Shown: one piece after another, positions 63,050-64,000 of the stretch
How the letters are laid out: every line of letters begins with the position of its first letter
How positions within the stretch are numbered: position 1 is the stretch's first letter
From: Paenibacillus dendritiformis
GTDB lineage: Bacteria; Bacillota; Bacilli; Paenibacillales; Paenibacillaceae
Length of the DNA: 64,000 nt
Assembly (NCBI RefSeq): GCF_021654795.1
Contig: NZ_AP025344.1
Location: forward strand, 3,348,501 to 3,412,500
Direction of reading: 5' to 3'
Made by a program: the position numbers and the translations under genes
Notes under the pieces: model-generated
Seen by the model: the letters and a program-made list of their open reading frames with translations, nothing else
Told to the model about the DNA's origin: nothing
Databases searched by the model: none

Positions 63050-64000
63050 CTAGGCCAGCGCGTTAAGCACATCGTCGATTTTGCGGCTGTGCGCGATGAC
63101 GCCATAATTCATCCACGCCCAGAAGTCGACCTCATAGACGCGCCGGTTCCGCACGGCCGGAAGCTTGCGCCACACCGATGAATCCAATAGATCCCTTTCC
63201 TCTCCGGGCGCTTCGGAATGGCGCTTGTCGAAGGTGATGAACAGATGGTCGGCATCGAGCCTCGCAAGCCATTCAACAGTCAGGGCAGCCTTCCGCGTCC
63301 GGCTCGCCAACTGACGCACCAGAGGATGCGGCGTCAAGCCGAGGTCGCGGTACAGAACCGGGCCCGTATACCCAAGCTCAGGACCCCCGTACAAGCTGAC
63401 GCCCGCAGCCGAGATTCGGAGACACGCGACAGTTCCATTCCGGACGGTGCGCTGCAGCCGGCTTCTCGCCTCTCCTGCCTTGCTCTCATACTTCGCAATA
63501 ATGTTATCGACCAGATCCGTCTTCCCCAGCAGGACCGACGCCATGCGCAGCGTCGTGCGCCAGTCTTCGCCGGGATGATCCAGCGAATGCACCGGCGCCA
63601 AGCCGCCGAACCGTTCCCCTTGAATCCACCGGCTGAAGCCTTCATCGAGCAGGATGATATCGGGTTGGCAGCGGATGAGAGCCCCGATATCGCCTTCCGC
63701 GACATCGAAGACCGGCACATGGCCGATCCCTAGATACTCCTGCTGTCCCCACCCGGGATGGGTGCCCTGCATGACGGGGGTCATGCCCAGAGCCACCACG
63801 AAATCTTCGAGGAACGGGGCAAAGACGCGAGGCTGCTCGCGATGATTGCGCCGGTAATGCCCAGGCGAGATCCCGACCTCCTGCCGGAATCGGCGGCTGA
63901 AATAATATTCATTATTGAAGCCGACATGCTGTCCGATCTCATAGAGCCGATCATTCGTCGTCACCAGCAAGTGTTTCGCCCGTTCGATTCGGATTTTATT
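63050..64000 (-). CDS. AraC-type regulator fused to a siderophore-binding-protein domain (3' part; 5' end outside window)
   Basis: The frame is open to the window edge. The right end is the second half of an AraC helix-turn-helix (IRIERAKHLLVTTNDRLYEIGQHVGFNNEYYFSRRFRQEVGISPGHYR). It is followed by a TroA/FecCD-type periplasmic-binding fold (LGIGHVPVFD, CQPDIILLDEG, VLLGKTDLVDNIIAKYESKAGEAR, LYGGPELGYTGPVLYRDLGL, DADHLFITFDKRH). This fusion matches Btr (YbbB) of B. subtilis, which senses ferric siderophore and turns on an uptake operon. The adjacent transporter would lie beyond the window. Confidence 0.88.
   Translation of the reverse strand, partial: NKIRIERAKHLLVTTNDRLYEIGQHVGFNNEYYFSRRFRQEVGISPGHYRRNHREQPRVFAPFLEDFVVALGMTPVMQGTHPGWGQQEYLGIGHVPVFDVAEGDIGALIRCQPDIILLDEGFSRWIQGERFGGLAPVHSLDHPGEDWRTTLRMASVLLGKTDLVDNIIAKYESKAGEARSRLQRTVRNGTVACLRISAAGVSLYGGPELGYTGPVLYRDLGLTPHPLVRQLASRTRKAALTVEWLARLDADHLFITFDKRHSEAPGEERDLLDSSVWRKLPAVRNRRVYEVDFWAWMNYGVIAHSRKIDDVLNALA

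Noticed and set aside
1..64000. tRNA or rRNA genes, prophage or replication origin
   Set aside because: No tRNA cloverleaf, rRNA core sequence, phage structural gene or DnaA-box cluster was recognised in the window.

Overview
The window looks like chromosome from a Gram-positive spore-former of the Paenibacillaceae, most likely Paenibacillus. This is an inference from AGGAGG-type ribosome sites with frequent TTG/GTG starts, a T-box-controlled tyrS, a fused chorismate mutase/DAHP synthase, a CYP102A-type P450 with a Bm3R1/FatR-type repressor, a TmrB homologue, an AraC/siderophore-binding fusion regulator and a Firmicute-style PhoP box. Species cannot be fixed from sequence alone.

Layout. (1) 0-12.3 kb is GC-rich backbone: the end of a MocR regulator, a decayed respiratory block (malic enzyme remnant, a quinol-oxidase-subunit-II::SCO1 deletion scar, frameshifted heme A synthase), aroA(G) behind an attenuator-like leader, two LysR regulators, a DJ-1/PfpI protein, a GlcG/HbpS protein, a broken LysE exporter, a histidine phosphatase, a GNAT-RidA fusion, an unrecognised 45-aa gene, and tyrS with its T-box. 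(2) 12.4-40.1 kb is a visibly AT-rich island bounded by two degenerate direct copies of one ISNCY-like insertion sequence. (3) 40.1-64 kb is GC-rich backbone again: PhoP-box-driven alkaline phosphatase, repeat arrays, a DHFR-like reductase, P450-reductase fusion plus TetR repressor with two operators, a YkvI permease, a DinG-like helicase, a fucosidase remnant, an RND efflux pair, a frameshifted NUDIX hydrolase, an SRPBCC protein, a DUF421 protein, an FMN 2-hydroxyacid oxidase, TmrB, and an AraC-type iron regulator running off the end.

The exciting content is the island. Nine colinear minus-strand genes (35472 down to 13211) form one apparent operon: acyl-AMP ligase, MIO ammonia-lyase/aminomutase with a phenylalanine-type pocket, ACP, ketoreductase, ACP, ketosynthase, a KS-beta/chain-length-factor partner that has lost its catalytic residues, then two NRPS genes (C-A-T-C and half-C-A-T-E-C-A-T-C-A-T-TE). 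The first seven genes are the core of an aryl-polyene-type type II PKS, fused here to a tetramodular NRPS. The inferred product is a cinnamoyl/aryl-polyenoyl (or beta-phenylalanyl) tetrapeptide of the form acyl-X-D-Y-Ile-X, where the two X modules carry almost identical adenylation domains because a 1.64-kb segment was recently copied between the genes. No dehydratase, Sfp-type PPTase or exporter is visible beside it.

A second theme is gene decay: at least six backbone genes carry single frameshifts or deletions, and the island edge holds remnants of an ISL3 transposase, an SF2 helicase and a PucR-type regulator. These could be real reductive evolution or, for the single-base cases, assembly error; read-level checking would decide.
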